A DNA stretch of 64,000 bases. It comes from Pedobacter sp. V48 (GTDB taxonomy: Bacteria > Bacteroidota > Bacteroidia > Sphingobacteriales > Sphingobacteriaceae). Positions 16,490-24,189 of the stretch are shown piece by piece. Every line of letters begins with the position of its first letter. The stretch's first letter is position 1. The position numbers and the translations under genes were made by a program. The stretch is taken from contig NZ_AWRU01000001.1 of NCBI RefSeq assembly GCF_000523515.1, positions 273,133 through 337,132 on the forward strand, written 5' to 3'. The notes below the pieces were generated by a model, which ran no database searches, had not been told where the DNA came from, and saw only the letters and a list, made by a program, of their open reading frames with translations.

Positions 16490-17764
16490 TTACCTTTTTA
16501 AATCTGTAAATAATGCAGCCTTCTCTTTATTTGTTTTTTTAAGACTAAAGGAATCAAAGACTTCTCCAGAAGCCTTATATGCCGTGTAAATTAGTTTATC
16601 ATGGTCAACAGATATGATTTGGAACAGTTGTGTATTTTCTGCAAATACATCCATCCACCGTGGTGTTACATCTATTTTGTACATTTTTGGGCCCGCTACT
16701 GAGACCACATACATGGGACCTCCTACCTTTCCTGAAACACCAGTCGGTAAATTCTGTCCACGACTGTAGGTATGATCATGTCCCTGCATCAGTATGTCTA
16801 CATGGTACTTATCAAACAGCGGCTTAAACAGCTCTCTGAATTCTTTATTGTCCCTACCTTTTGCTGTAGAATAGATTGGATGATGATAGGTGATCATCGT
16901 CCATTGTTTAGGATTGTTCTTCAACACCCCTTCCAGCCATATAGCCTGAGCCTTCATGGAGTTGGAATCCAATACGATCATCTGGGAGTTCAATGAGATG
17001 AGACGAACATTTGCATAATCGATGAAGTATACAGATTCTTCCAAACCTTTGGGTCCATTCTCAGGCAAGGTATATTGGGCACGCCAATGTGGATCTAAGG
17101 TCAGGGTCTTTTGTTCATCTCTGAAGTATTCATGATTTCCAGATGACGGGATACTTGGGATCATTCCGTTAATGAAACCACCACCAAAATGCCACTCTCC
17201 CCATTCATTATCATTGTTGGAGCGATTGATCAAGTCGCCTGCATGAACAATAAAACGTGCATCGCCATGGGTGGCAAATGCTCTTCTGATTACCCTCGAC
17301 CATTTTGACTTGATATCATTCTGAGCATCGCCCAAATAAATGAATGAAAACGGTTTCACTGTTGCCGGTGCAGTCCGAAACTGAAACCACTCGCTCCAGT
17401 TCTTACCATCTCCTACGCGATAGGTATAAACTTGATCAGGTTTTAAACCAGTCATGATCGCGCTGTGGTAATTTGCTTTTTCATATTCTACTCCCTGGAG
17501 CGTGGTCGACAGGGCCACAAATTCTCCGGAATTGTCTTTTCCGAGATCGGGCGAGCTGTCTTCCATTAATACCTGGGCATAGCTTTTAAGTACGGTAGTG
17601 TCGGTACGCCAGGTAACTGACTGTGTAGTCATCGGATCGGCCGACCAGGTCAGGATAATTCGATCTGGAAATGCTGAAGCTTTGAACGACTGTCCATTAG
17701 CCAATTGAAACCCTAAAAGGGCTATAATGACCATGATAATTTCTCTGGTAATGTTTTTCATCAT
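16490..17764 (-). CDS. Purple-acid-phosphatase-like metallophosphoesterase with N-terminal Ig-like domain
   Basis: 424-aa exported enzyme, probably a phosphomonoesterase or phosphodiesterase with a two-metal site. A signal peptide (to about residue 25) is followed by the PAP-type N-terminal fibronectin-like domain (PDRIILTWSADPMTTQSVTWR, 33-130) and the calcineurin-like domain. Metal ligands are all visible: Asp146 in LGDAQ, Asp177 in AGDLIN, Asn210-His211 in SGNHEY, His294 in YHHP and His329/His331 in GHDH. The ATG shares one base with the TAA of the upstream TonB receptor gene, so translation is coupled and the two products probably cooperate, for example in releasing and importing part of an organophosphate. 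A terminator follows. Confidence 0.92.
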   Translation of the reverse strand: MMKNITREIIMVIIALLGFQLANGQSFKASAFPDRIILTWSADPMTTQSVTWRTDTTVLKSYAQVLMEDSSPDLGKDNSGEFVALSTTLQGVEYEKANYHSAIMTGLKPDQVYTYRVGDGKNWSEWFQFRTAPATVKPFSFIYLGDAQNDIKSKWSRVIRRAFATHGDARFIVHAGDLINRSNNDNEWGEWHFGGGFINGMIPSIPSSGNHEYFRDEQKTLTLDPHWRAQYTLPENGPKGLEESVYFIDYANVRLISLNSQMIVLDSNSMKAQAIWLEGVLKNNPKQWTMITYHHPIYSTAKGRDNKEFRELFKPLFDKYHVDILMQGHDHTYSRGQNLPTGVSGKVGGPMYVVSVAGPKMYKIDVTPRWMDVFAENTQLFQIISVDHDKLIYTAYKASGEVFDSFSLKKTNKEKAALFTDLKR

Positions 17765-20700
17765 TAAAAAGGGTTGTATTTAAAGCCTGCGTTGGCCCAC
17801 GTTGAAAAATATTTATGGTCATTTGGTCTGCCATCGCCGTAATCCAGAATGGTTTGGGCATTGTTGATGTTACTGATACCCATAAAGATGGTAAACTTCT
17901 TGTTGATCCGCTGAGAAGCAGAAAAGTCTAGCTGTACTCTGCCTTTTTCCATCAGGTCATTGGCTTGCTCTTCTGCAAGCTCACTGATAAAAGTTTCATA
18001 GAAATTTAACGAAATGCGGCCTGAAAAACCATATTTCTCATAAGACAGAGAAGCGTTACCTACCTTAGGACGCATGGAAGGCAAACGTACGGTTCGCTCA
18101 CTTACAATGCCGGGCACTTTAAACTTCGACTGGATCTGTGTAAAGTTTCCATAGATACCCAAACCGTTTAAAAATCCAGGCAGGAAAGTTAGCTGCTGCT
18201 GCCAGGCAATTTCATAACCATACACATGTGCGTTGGCACCATTCACAGTCTGCGTTACCTGATACTGATCAAACTGGCCACCCTGTTGTGTATAAATACT
18301 TTCATAAATATAATTTTCTATGTTCTTATAAAAGATACCTCCTGATAGTAAACCGAGTGATTTCAAGTAGTGTTCAAATAGGAAGTCGACATTGGTGGAA
18401 GTAGCCTGATCCAAATCCGGGTTCCCTTTCTTCATTCGCTTTCTTCTGGGTTCAACTTCCTGCCATGGAACCAGGTCATAATAACCAGGACGGGAAAGCG
18501 ATCTGGTAACCGCTGCCCGCACGTTGGTACGCTGATCTATGGCATACTTCAGGTTCAGACTTGGAAAGAAGCCCTCAAATGCAGACTTGGTGTTTACTTT
18601 ATTTGTACTTACGTATTTTCCTTGATTGTCAAACGATACAATGTTGCCACGGTAGTCAAACCCCGTGCGCTCATACCTCAGTCCGGTAATGATGTCAAGT
18701 TTATCCAGTGTCAATTTACCCATTACATAACCTGCTCCCATGGTTTCCTTACCGCTATAAGAATCCGGATCAGTATTTTGTCTGATATAAGTTTCATCAC
18801 TTTCAAAAAGCGACAGGTTTTTCTGATAATAATCTTCCATCAGGTACCCATTGGCAATCGCTCCTGAAAGATCATACTTGCCATTGAAATAATCTTTTCT
18901 GGAATAATCAGACAAAAAATTATCCATAGATACCTTACCTGTCTTCAGGGTGTATTGGAAATAATCTCTGGTATGGTCATCTTCTTTATACCTGTAACGT
19001 CCTCCGAACTTAAACATCAGTTTATTCTTCTGGCTCAGGTTGAAAGTCCGCTGCACATTGAATGATCCTTGTCCATCTTTGTCATGAGCGATCTGGTGCC
19101 TGTTGACATAAGAGGACGTGGTATAATTGGCCGCATTGTTCACATCGCCATTTGTAAAGGCAAACTGCGGAGCGCGCGGATCGCTGATGTCTATGCCTGC
19201 ATTTAAACCACTATAAGTAAAATATCCGTCATAGTAAATCGGCTGATCGTATAAACCACTAGCATAGGTGAGGTCTAAATTCAACCTCCAGTCATTGACA
19301 ATCGCTTTAGTACCAACTGAAAAGCTCAACAAATCTCTATGGTAATCTCTGGGCGAACCACTAGCGCCTATGCTGATGTCTGAAGCTGTGTTCTCATCTG
19401 TATATTCCCCAATGTTATAGCTTTTTGTGCCCCTTGTTTGTAGTTCGTAAAACTTGTTGTACGACGTTCTTGCATAGATTTGGATTTTCTCTGTAGGAAA
19501 GAAGCTTAGTTCAGCCTGGAGCCCGAGGTTCTCACGGTGCAGGTCTGAGCCTTCCAATTCAAGATTAGATAACTTCATTTTTTCTACTCCCGCAATCTCG
19601 TACGTATCATAATCTTTCTGAACCCGATCTTCCCCTCTGTAGGTATTGCTATAATTTACGCCGACCAGGTAACCCCATTTGGTATCTCTGCGACTAAAAT
19701 CAAATGAGCCGTCAAAGTTTTGCTTACCCAATAGAAAATTATTACCAAATGAACCCTTCACCTGCATTTGCTGAGTACCCGACTTTGGTGTCTTAGAAAT
19801 GATGTTCACTGAACCAGATGTTCCATCAGCATCCATATCGGGAGTGAGGGTTTTGTTGACTTCTATGGCCTCAACAGTAGACGACAAAATACCATTCAGA
19901 TCAATATCCCTTGAATTGGTTTGTGTAGAAGGCAGCCTGTTTCCATTAAGTGTGATAGATCCCATACTCTGATCCAGTCCTCTGATGATGATGTTTCTTG
20001 GCAAGCCATAACTATAGTCCATCGCAATCCCTGGCACACGTTGCATGGCTTCCCCAACAGTAGCATCGGGAAAGCGCTCAATCTGCTCCTGAGAAAGCAC
20101 ATACTTGATGTTGTCTGCGTTACGCATATTGCTCAATGCTATGGCCTCTCCTCTTCTAATCCCTGTTACTGAAATTCCCTTCATATCGTTACTTTGGCTT
20201 TCCAATTTCAGTTCCATCTTTGCCGTTTCACCATCGGTTATATCTACAGTAAATGATGTTGCTACATAACCAATATAGTTCACCAAAAGTGTAGCTTTTC
20301 CTGGTTTTATGTTGTTGATTACAAAATAGCCATTGGCATCGGCAACGTACTTTTGGTTGGTTTCTTTCAAAAGCACTGTTGCATAAGGCAAAGTCTGGTT
20401 ACTTACCTTATCCTTTACATAGCCTACTGCCGCACCGGGCTTTGGAGCTCGGATCTGCAGTTCTGCTTTTTTAAGTACAACCATAGTCCCGTCTTCAATA
20501 AGGCGCAGGTTGTTTTTTTGCAATAAAGGCGTCAATATTATCCTAGCCGTTTTGGCCTCATCATGGATAGTTACTTTTGTATCGACAGTTTCCTTGTTCG
20601 TATACACAAAACTGACCCCTGTTTTCCTTTCAATTTCCTTAAGCAGATCGGTGAAAGCCACATTACGCATATTAATACTAATGCGCTTATCCAGTCCGCT

Positions 20701-20820
20701 TTGACCACGTACTGCAGAAGCCGCTACCAACTGAATGGAGATCACTGAAATAAGACTAATTACTAAACATGCATGCATAATTATTTTCATAAGGCGCCTA
20801 GCCTCATTAATTTTTTTCAT
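17764..20820 (-). CDS. TonB-dependent outer-membrane receptor with STN domain (FecA-type signalling receptor)
   Basis: 1018-aa outer-membrane transporter. Order: signal peptide (about 1-40), STN signalling domain (about 45-116, ISINMRNVAFTDLLKEIERKTGVSFVY), carboxypeptidase-regulatory-like domain (about 131-205), plug (about 230-340, with VLSQEQIERFPDATVGEAMQRVPGIAMD and IRGLDQSMGSITLNGNRLPS), then a 22-strand type barrel ending in GFKYNPF with the terminal aromatic. The STN domain plus the FecR and ECF sigma genes just upstream indicate regulation by cell-surface signalling. The partner gene downstream is a phosphatase. It is not a SusC sensu stricto, and no SusD follows. Substrate unknown; the phosphatase suggests an organophosphate or phosphorylated product. 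Confidence 0.93.
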   Translation of the reverse strand: MKKINEARRLMKIIMHACLVISLISVISIQLVAASAVRGQSGLDKRISINMRNVAFTDLLKEIERKTGVSFVYTNKETVDTKVTIHDEAKTARIILTPLLQKNNLRLIEDGTMVVLKKAELQIRAPKPGAAVGYVKDKVSNQTLPYATVLLKETNQKYVADANGYFVINNIKPGKATLLVNYIGYVATSFTVDITDGETAKMELKLESQSNDMKGISVTGIRRGEAIALSNMRNADNIKYVLSQEQIERFPDATVGEAMQRVPGIAMDYSYGLPRNIIIRGLDQSMGSITLNGNRLPSTQTNSRDIDLNGILSSTVEAIEVNKTLTPDMDADGTSGSVNIISKTPKSGTQQMQVKGSFGNNFLLGKQNFDGSFDFSRRDTKWGYLVGVNYSNTYRGEDRVQKDYDTYEIAGVEKMKLSNLELEGSDLHRENLGLQAELSFFPTEKIQIYARTSYNKFYELQTRGTKSYNIGEYTDENTASDISIGASGSPRDYHRDLLSFSVGTKAIVNDWRLNLDLTYASGLYDQPIYYDGYFTYSGLNAGIDISDPRAPQFAFTNGDVNNAANYTTSSYVNRHQIAHDKDGQGSFNVQRTFNLSQKNKLMFKFGGRYRYKEDDHTRDYFQYTLKTGKVSMDNFLSDYSRKDYFNGKYDLSGAIANGYLMEDYYQKNLSLFESDETYIRQNTDPDSYSGKETMGAGYVMGKLTLDKLDIITGLRYERTGFDYRGNIVSFDNQGKYVSTNKVNTKSAFEGFFPSLNLKYAIDQRTNVRAAVTRSLSRPGYYDLVPWQEVEPRRKRMKKGNPDLDQATSTNVDFLFEHYLKSLGLLSGGIFYKNIENYIYESIYTQQGGQFDQYQVTQTVNGANAHVYGYEIAWQQQLTFLPGFLNGLGIYGNFTQIQSKFKVPGIVSERTVRLPSMRPKVGNASLSYEKYGFSGRISLNFYETFISELAEEQANDLMEKGRVQLDFSASQRINKKFTIFMGISNINNAQTILDYGDGRPNDHKYFSTWANAGFKYNPF

Positions 20821-20901
20821 AAATTTGAGTTGTTTAAATTTTTACGATTTAAATGATAAGATATAGTCAACGGTTCGCCGCCGTTTGGCTAAGAATTAAG
20901 G

Positions 20902-20932
20902 CCGTTCCTGCGCAAACAGGATCGGTTTTTTT
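20902..20932 (+). terminator. Hairpin with T-run on the strand opposite to the fecR-receptor genes
   Basis: CCG-T-TCCTG (20902-20910) pairs with CAGGA-T-CGG (20917-20925), followed by seven T (20926-20932) that run into the fecR stop codon. The T-run is on the + strand, so it would terminate RNA antisense to the receptor leader rather than the operon. A similar structure lies in the equivalent gap at 39692-39725. Confidence 0.6.
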
Positions 20933-21947
20933 ATTTGTTGCTACTGCATGATCCTCCTCCTTCTATGTAAATGGTTTGTCCTACAAATTTTGATCGTATG
21001 TTCATAGAGAGATTTAGTGTTTTAAGAACTTCGTTTATAGATTTGTTCCTGAATCTTGCAGTCAGCTTGCAACCGGTATAGTTAGTTTTTCCGGTATTGA
21101 TTTTGATGTTGTACTTTCTTTCTAAGGCTTCAAAAACTTCATTAAACGGAGTCTGTTCAAAGATCAGTTCACCTGACACCCAAGAATCTACATCACTACT
21201 GGAAATGCTTATTTTATGGGCCACAGACTTTCCCCTGTCATATATCAATTTTTCACTTGGCAATAGAAATACTGCCTTAGTAGTTTCAGATGTGGTTACC
21301 CCGACCTTACCCGAATTGACGGCAACTACCATAACCCCTTCGGTATCATAAGCCCGTACATTGAAACTGGTTCCATAAACCGTAGTATTCATTCCTGCGC
21401 TACTGACGACAAAAGGATGTGATGAATCATGCGTGACTTCAAAATATGCTTCTCCTTTCAGTTTCACCAACCTTAGCTTATTGTCTCTAAAGTCACGTTT
21501 ATAGCGAATTTCACTTCCTGAATTCAACCATACAGCTGTACTATCTGGTAGTAAAACCCTGCTCATCTTGCCTGGGCCGGCACTTTTCGACACCCATTCT
21601 TCAGACTGTGCTGGATTTTGAGCTGCTTGGTAGTAAAAAAGCGCTGTCAGCAGGAAGATGCCAGTCATTGCTGCTACCAAGCCGTACTTCCACCAGCGAG
21701 CGACATTATCTGCCAGTGTGAGCTGAGCTGCCGGACTTGTTTCAGAAATTCTTTCCCTTACGGTTTCAAAATCTAGTTGTTGTTGAGCCGGTAATTTCCC
21801 TGTCAACCTCCAGAGCACCTGTATCTTTAGATATTCCTCTTGGTGTCCTCTATTTTCGATAAGCCAGGCATCAAGCATGGTCGCTGACTCGACTGTCTCT
21901 TCATCAGACAAACGTTTGACAATACAATCCCATAATTTATTATCCAT
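20931..21947 (-). CDS. FecR-family anti-sigma factor / signal transducer
   Basis: 338-aa inner-membrane protein that holds the ECF sigma factor and releases it on a signal from the STN domain of the receptor. N-terminal cytoplasmic part (DEETVESATMLDAWLIENRGHQEEYLK), one transmembrane helix at about 89-108 (YGLVAAMTGIFLLTALFYYQ), periplasmic FecR domain (VLLPDSTAVWLNSGSEIRYKRDF, GEAYFEVTHDSSHPFVV) and a C-terminal DUF4974/STN-like part (PFNEVFEALERKYNIKINT). It lies 60 bases after the sigma gene and 110 bases before the receptor gene, the usual order. Confidence 0.95.
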   Translation of the reverse strand: MDNKLWDCIVKRLSDEETVESATMLDAWLIENRGHQEEYLKIQVLWRLTGKLPAQQQLDFETVRERISETSPAAQLTLADNVARWWKYGLVAAMTGIFLLTALFYYQAAQNPAQSEEWVSKSAGPGKMSRVLLPDSTAVWLNSGSEIRYKRDFRDNKLRLVKLKGEAYFEVTHDSSHPFVVSSAGMNTTVYGTSFNVRAYDTEGVMVVAVNSGKVGVTTSETTKAVFLLPSEKLIYDRGKSVAHKISISSSDVDSWVSGELIFEQTPFNEVFEALERKYNIKINTGKTNYTGCKLTARFRNKSINEVLKTLNLSMNIRSKFVGQTIYIEGGGSCSSNK

Positions 21948-22007
21948 AATTATCCTCTTTCAACAGTAAAGACAATTGTACGGGCAGAAAATACGGGCTG
22001 TACTTGG

Positions 22008-22535
22008 TTAAGCTTCTGTTAACTTTCTATGAATTAAATGTTGGGACTGATCATAGATAAACTGCATACTTTTTGAAAGATGGTCTTCTACAGTTCTAAC
22101 CGAAATCTGCAGCAATTCCGCTATCTCTGCATAGCTGAATCCTTCAATTCTATGCATTTTAAAAACCAGTTGCCGCCGCTCAGGAAGTTTACTAATAAGA
22201 AAATGTAGAAAAACCAATTGTTCAGATTCATTTGTAACCACATCCTTAAAGGAAAGATCAGAAATTGCAGTGAGATCATCCTGCTCAAGTAAGGTCAGTG
22301 AGTTGTTCTTATGCTGCTTCAGATAATTGAGCGCGGAGTTTTTTATCGCCCTGAACAGATAACCTTTTAGGTTATCAGGCTTGGTTTTGTTAAACCAAAG
22401 CTGCACAAATAGATCGTTAACTAAACTCGCTGCGGCTTCTTCATCCTTTACAAAATAAAGGGCATATTGATGCAGCATGCCACTCCAGCGTTTATAGAGC
22501 ACCTCAAAATTAACCAGCTCTTTATTTGACCCCAT
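22008..22535 (-). CDS. ECF RNA polymerase sigma factor (FecI/SigW-like)
   Basis: 175-aa sigma-70 family protein with region 2 (FEVLYKRWSGMLHQYALYFVKDEEAAASLVNDLFVQLW, LKGYLFRAIKNSALNYLK) and region 4 (LPERRQLVFKMHRIEGFSYAEIAELLQISVRTVEDHL). The ATG at 22535 is preferred to a TTG eight codons upstream. It is first in the sigma-fecR-receptor-phosphatase order and presumably directs transcription of the receptor and phosphatase genes when the outer-membrane receptor is loaded. Confidence 0.93.
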   Translation of the reverse strand: MGSNKELVNFEVLYKRWSGMLHQYALYFVKDEEAAASLVNDLFVQLWFNKTKPDNLKGYLFRAIKNSALNYLKQHKNNSLTLLEQDDLTAISDLSFKDVVTNESEQLVFLHFLISKLPERRQLVFKMHRIEGFSYAEIAELLQISVRTVEDHLSKSMQFIYDQSQHLIHRKLTEA

Positions 22536-22605
22536 GATATTATCCGCAAAACTCGACAAGGGATATAAATAAGATATTAATTGTGAGTTACTTTTACTTT
22601 ATTGT

Positions 22606-22652
22606 AAAAAGGAGGTTGTATCACATAATATGATGACGCGCCCTCCTTTTTT
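22606..22652. terminator. Bidirectional terminator between the 76-aa gene and the sigma gene
   Basis: AAAAAGGAGG (22606-22615) pairs perfectly with CCTCCTTTTT (22642-22651); runs of A and T flank both sides, so it can act on either strand. It lies 12 bases after the stop of the small gene ending at 22664. Confidence 0.8.
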
Positions 22653-22663
22653 GATATTGCTTT

Positions 22664-22894
22664 TTACAGGTTGTTTACTTCAAATCCACCATAGCTTATC
22701 ATTTCGGCGTTGTGCGACACAATGAGCTTAAGCTTCATTCTTTCAATAAGGTCTTTCGCCTGGGCGATATTTCTGTGCAGATCGTTAATGCCCCTGATCT
22801 CAATCCCTTTGGCCATAAGTTTAAATTTGCTGGGCTCAAATTTATCAATGAATTTTTGCAGGTCTGAGCTCATGCTTACTTGTGTTTTTTCCAT
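22664..22894 (-). CDS. Small soluble protein of unknown function, 76 aa
   Basis: The ATG at 22894 gives MEKTQVSMSSDLQKFIDKFEP..., preferred over an alternative start 18 codons upstream whose extension lacks any family feature. The product is charged and mostly helical (INDLHRNIAQAKDLIERMKLKLIVS), with no signal peptide or membrane segment. A strong terminator follows at once, which supports a separate transcription unit. No family recognised. Confidence 0.55.
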   Translation of the reverse strand: MEKTQVSMSSDLQKFIDKFEPSKFKLMAKGIEIRGINDLHRNIAQAKDLIERMKLKLIVSHNAEMISYGGFEVNNL

Positions 22895-23035
22895 GTTAAT
22901 TTTTAATCTTGCTATAGGCGCAAAACAAAACAAATCGTTTAAACTCATTGGTCAGCCAATGTTATCTTATCGATCACAGCTAAATTTCGAAAAGCATATC
23001 CATGTGCCTTTCTTATTGAAACTGATCGGTTAGGA

Positions 23036-23449
23036 TTAAAATGATGCTCTACCGCTATTGATGACCTCGGCTACTTTTAGTTGATATCTTTTAGGCGTAT
23101 CTACCGAACAACCCATAGTTAGGGTGGCTGTACCTTGAATATTAAAATCAATAGCCACTTTTTCGCCAACTTTTTTTAAAGATTCAGATAGACCAGTAGC
23201 TTTTATCGCATTGGTATACTTAACTCCGTTAAGCGTAAGGGTATCACCATATTGCTGAATTGCCGAAGCAGAAGACACAATTTCAATCAACCAATAATCT
23301 TTGGAAACATCCTCGTTACAGCGCTCCCTTCCGATTACGTATCCGCTGGCCATGTTGTAGGGCACCTTAAATGGGTATTTGTTGTTGCAGCCCTCCACGA
23401 TAAAGAAGATCAGGATGGAAAGAATTAGCATGATATTTTTTTGATTCAT
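23036..23449 (-). CDS. Small lipoprotein of unknown function, 137 aa
   Basis: The ATG at 23449 opens a lipoprotein signal peptide (MNQKNIMLILSILIFFIVEGC) with the lipid-bearing cysteine at residue 21. The mature domain is beta-rich, contains two further cysteines (RERCNED and MGCSVDT) that could form a disulphide, and has no recognised family. It lies between other small exported-protein genes on the same strand, with gaps of 74 bases (to the STN gene upstream) and 141 bases (to the 76-aa gene downstream). Confidence 0.7.
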   Translation of the reverse strand: MNQKNIMLILSILIFFIVEGCNNKYPFKVPYNMASGYVIGRERCNEDVSKDYWLIEIVSSASAIQQYGDTLTLNGVKYTNAIKATGLSESLKKVGEKVAIDFNIQGTATLTMGCSVDTPKRYQLKVAEVINSGRASF

Positions 23450-23523
23450 CACTTACTAAAAGTTAACATTAAATTATTATCGTAAATTAAAATGAATGCT
23501 TGAAAGGTTAGATTAGAGGTCGC

Positions 23524-23856
23524 CTATATTGGAAGATGGTATAAGACCAGTTTTCCTTTTTTTAGTTTGTATTTCAATGGTGTACCTGCCAGTTGGTGAT
23601 CAAGGATCTGCTTTAACGAGACATCTTTGTAATTGCTCTCTTTTGCCTGATAGGCTGCCAGCATCCTGACATCGAATTCAAAAGTTGTGCCTACGCTCAA
23701 CTGAAGGCGATAGATGACACTTTCAAGGATTTCTTTCTGGTAAACGATGATGTTGATCTTTTTTTCCAGCATTGTCACTTCATCATATCGATATCTTAGA
23801 TCTGCAGGCCAGCAGGTGATTATCCAACATAACAATAGGATTATATTTTTAGGCAT
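23524..23856 (-). CDS. Free-standing STN (secretin/TonB short N-terminal) domain protein
   Basis: 110-aa protein with a hydrophobic N-terminus (MPKNIILLLCWIITCWPA) and a mature part that reads as an STN domain: NIIVYQKEILESVIYRLQLSVGTTFEFDV, then LAAYQAKESNYKDVSLKQILDHQLAGTPLKYKLKKGKLVLYH, the beta-alpha-beta-beta-alpha-beta pattern found at the N-terminus of signalling TonB receptors. No plug or barrel follows: the next gene ends the frame. It sits between two FecI/FecR systems. It could signal through a FecR protein in trans or be a leftover of a lost receptor; the open frame and clean start argue against recent decay. Confidence 0.65.
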   Translation of the reverse strand: MPKNIILLLCWIITCWPADLRYRYDEVTMLEKKINIIVYQKEILESVIYRLQLSVGTTFEFDVRMLAAYQAKESNYKDVSLKQILDHQLAGTPLKYKLKKGKLVLYHLPI

Positions 23857-23875
23857 ATGGCTTATTCATTAATTA

Positions 23876-24034
23876 TCAGAGATGATCTTTATTGTGCTTT
23901 TCTGGCTTGAGTTCTGACTCGTTTAACTCCTGCTCTACTTTTTTCTGGTCTTTTCTGTTCCTGCAGATCAGGAATAGGATCAGGGCAATGACCAAGATCA
24001 GGACGGGCACGACAACCAGGTAATTGATTTCCAT
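23876..24034 (-). CDS. Small single-pass membrane protein, 52 aa
   Basis: The ATG at 24034 gives MEINYLVVVPVLILVIALILFLICRNRK followed by an acidic/basic tail (DQKKVEQELNESELKPEKHNK). One N-terminal transmembrane helix with a charged cytoplasmic tail is clear. Similar short proteins are common in Bacteroidota but have no assigned function that I know. It ends 19 bases before the STN-domain gene starts, so the two may be co-expressed. Confidence 0.6.
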   Translation of the reverse strand: MEINYLVVVPVLILVIALILFLICRNRKDQKKVEQELNESELKPEKHNKDHL

Positions 24035-24138
24035 AATACATTTACTAAACTGATACAGAGACAAATATAAAAACGGGATATGAACTGTGTGTTAACCATG
24101 AATTTTTTAATTGCTCAGGTGATGTGTTCGTAAATAAA

Positions 24139-24162
24139 CCGGGCCGGCGACTACCGGCCCGG
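24139..24162 (-). terminator. Terminator of the fasciclin/TonB operon
   Basis: CCGGGCCGG (24139-24147) pairs perfectly with CCGGCCCGG (24154-24162) around a six-base loop, 27 bases after the stop at 24190. On the minus strand it is followed by TTTATTT, a modest T-run. Confidence 0.75.
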
Positions 24163-24189
24163 AATTGAGCATAATCAAATTTAAATCCC

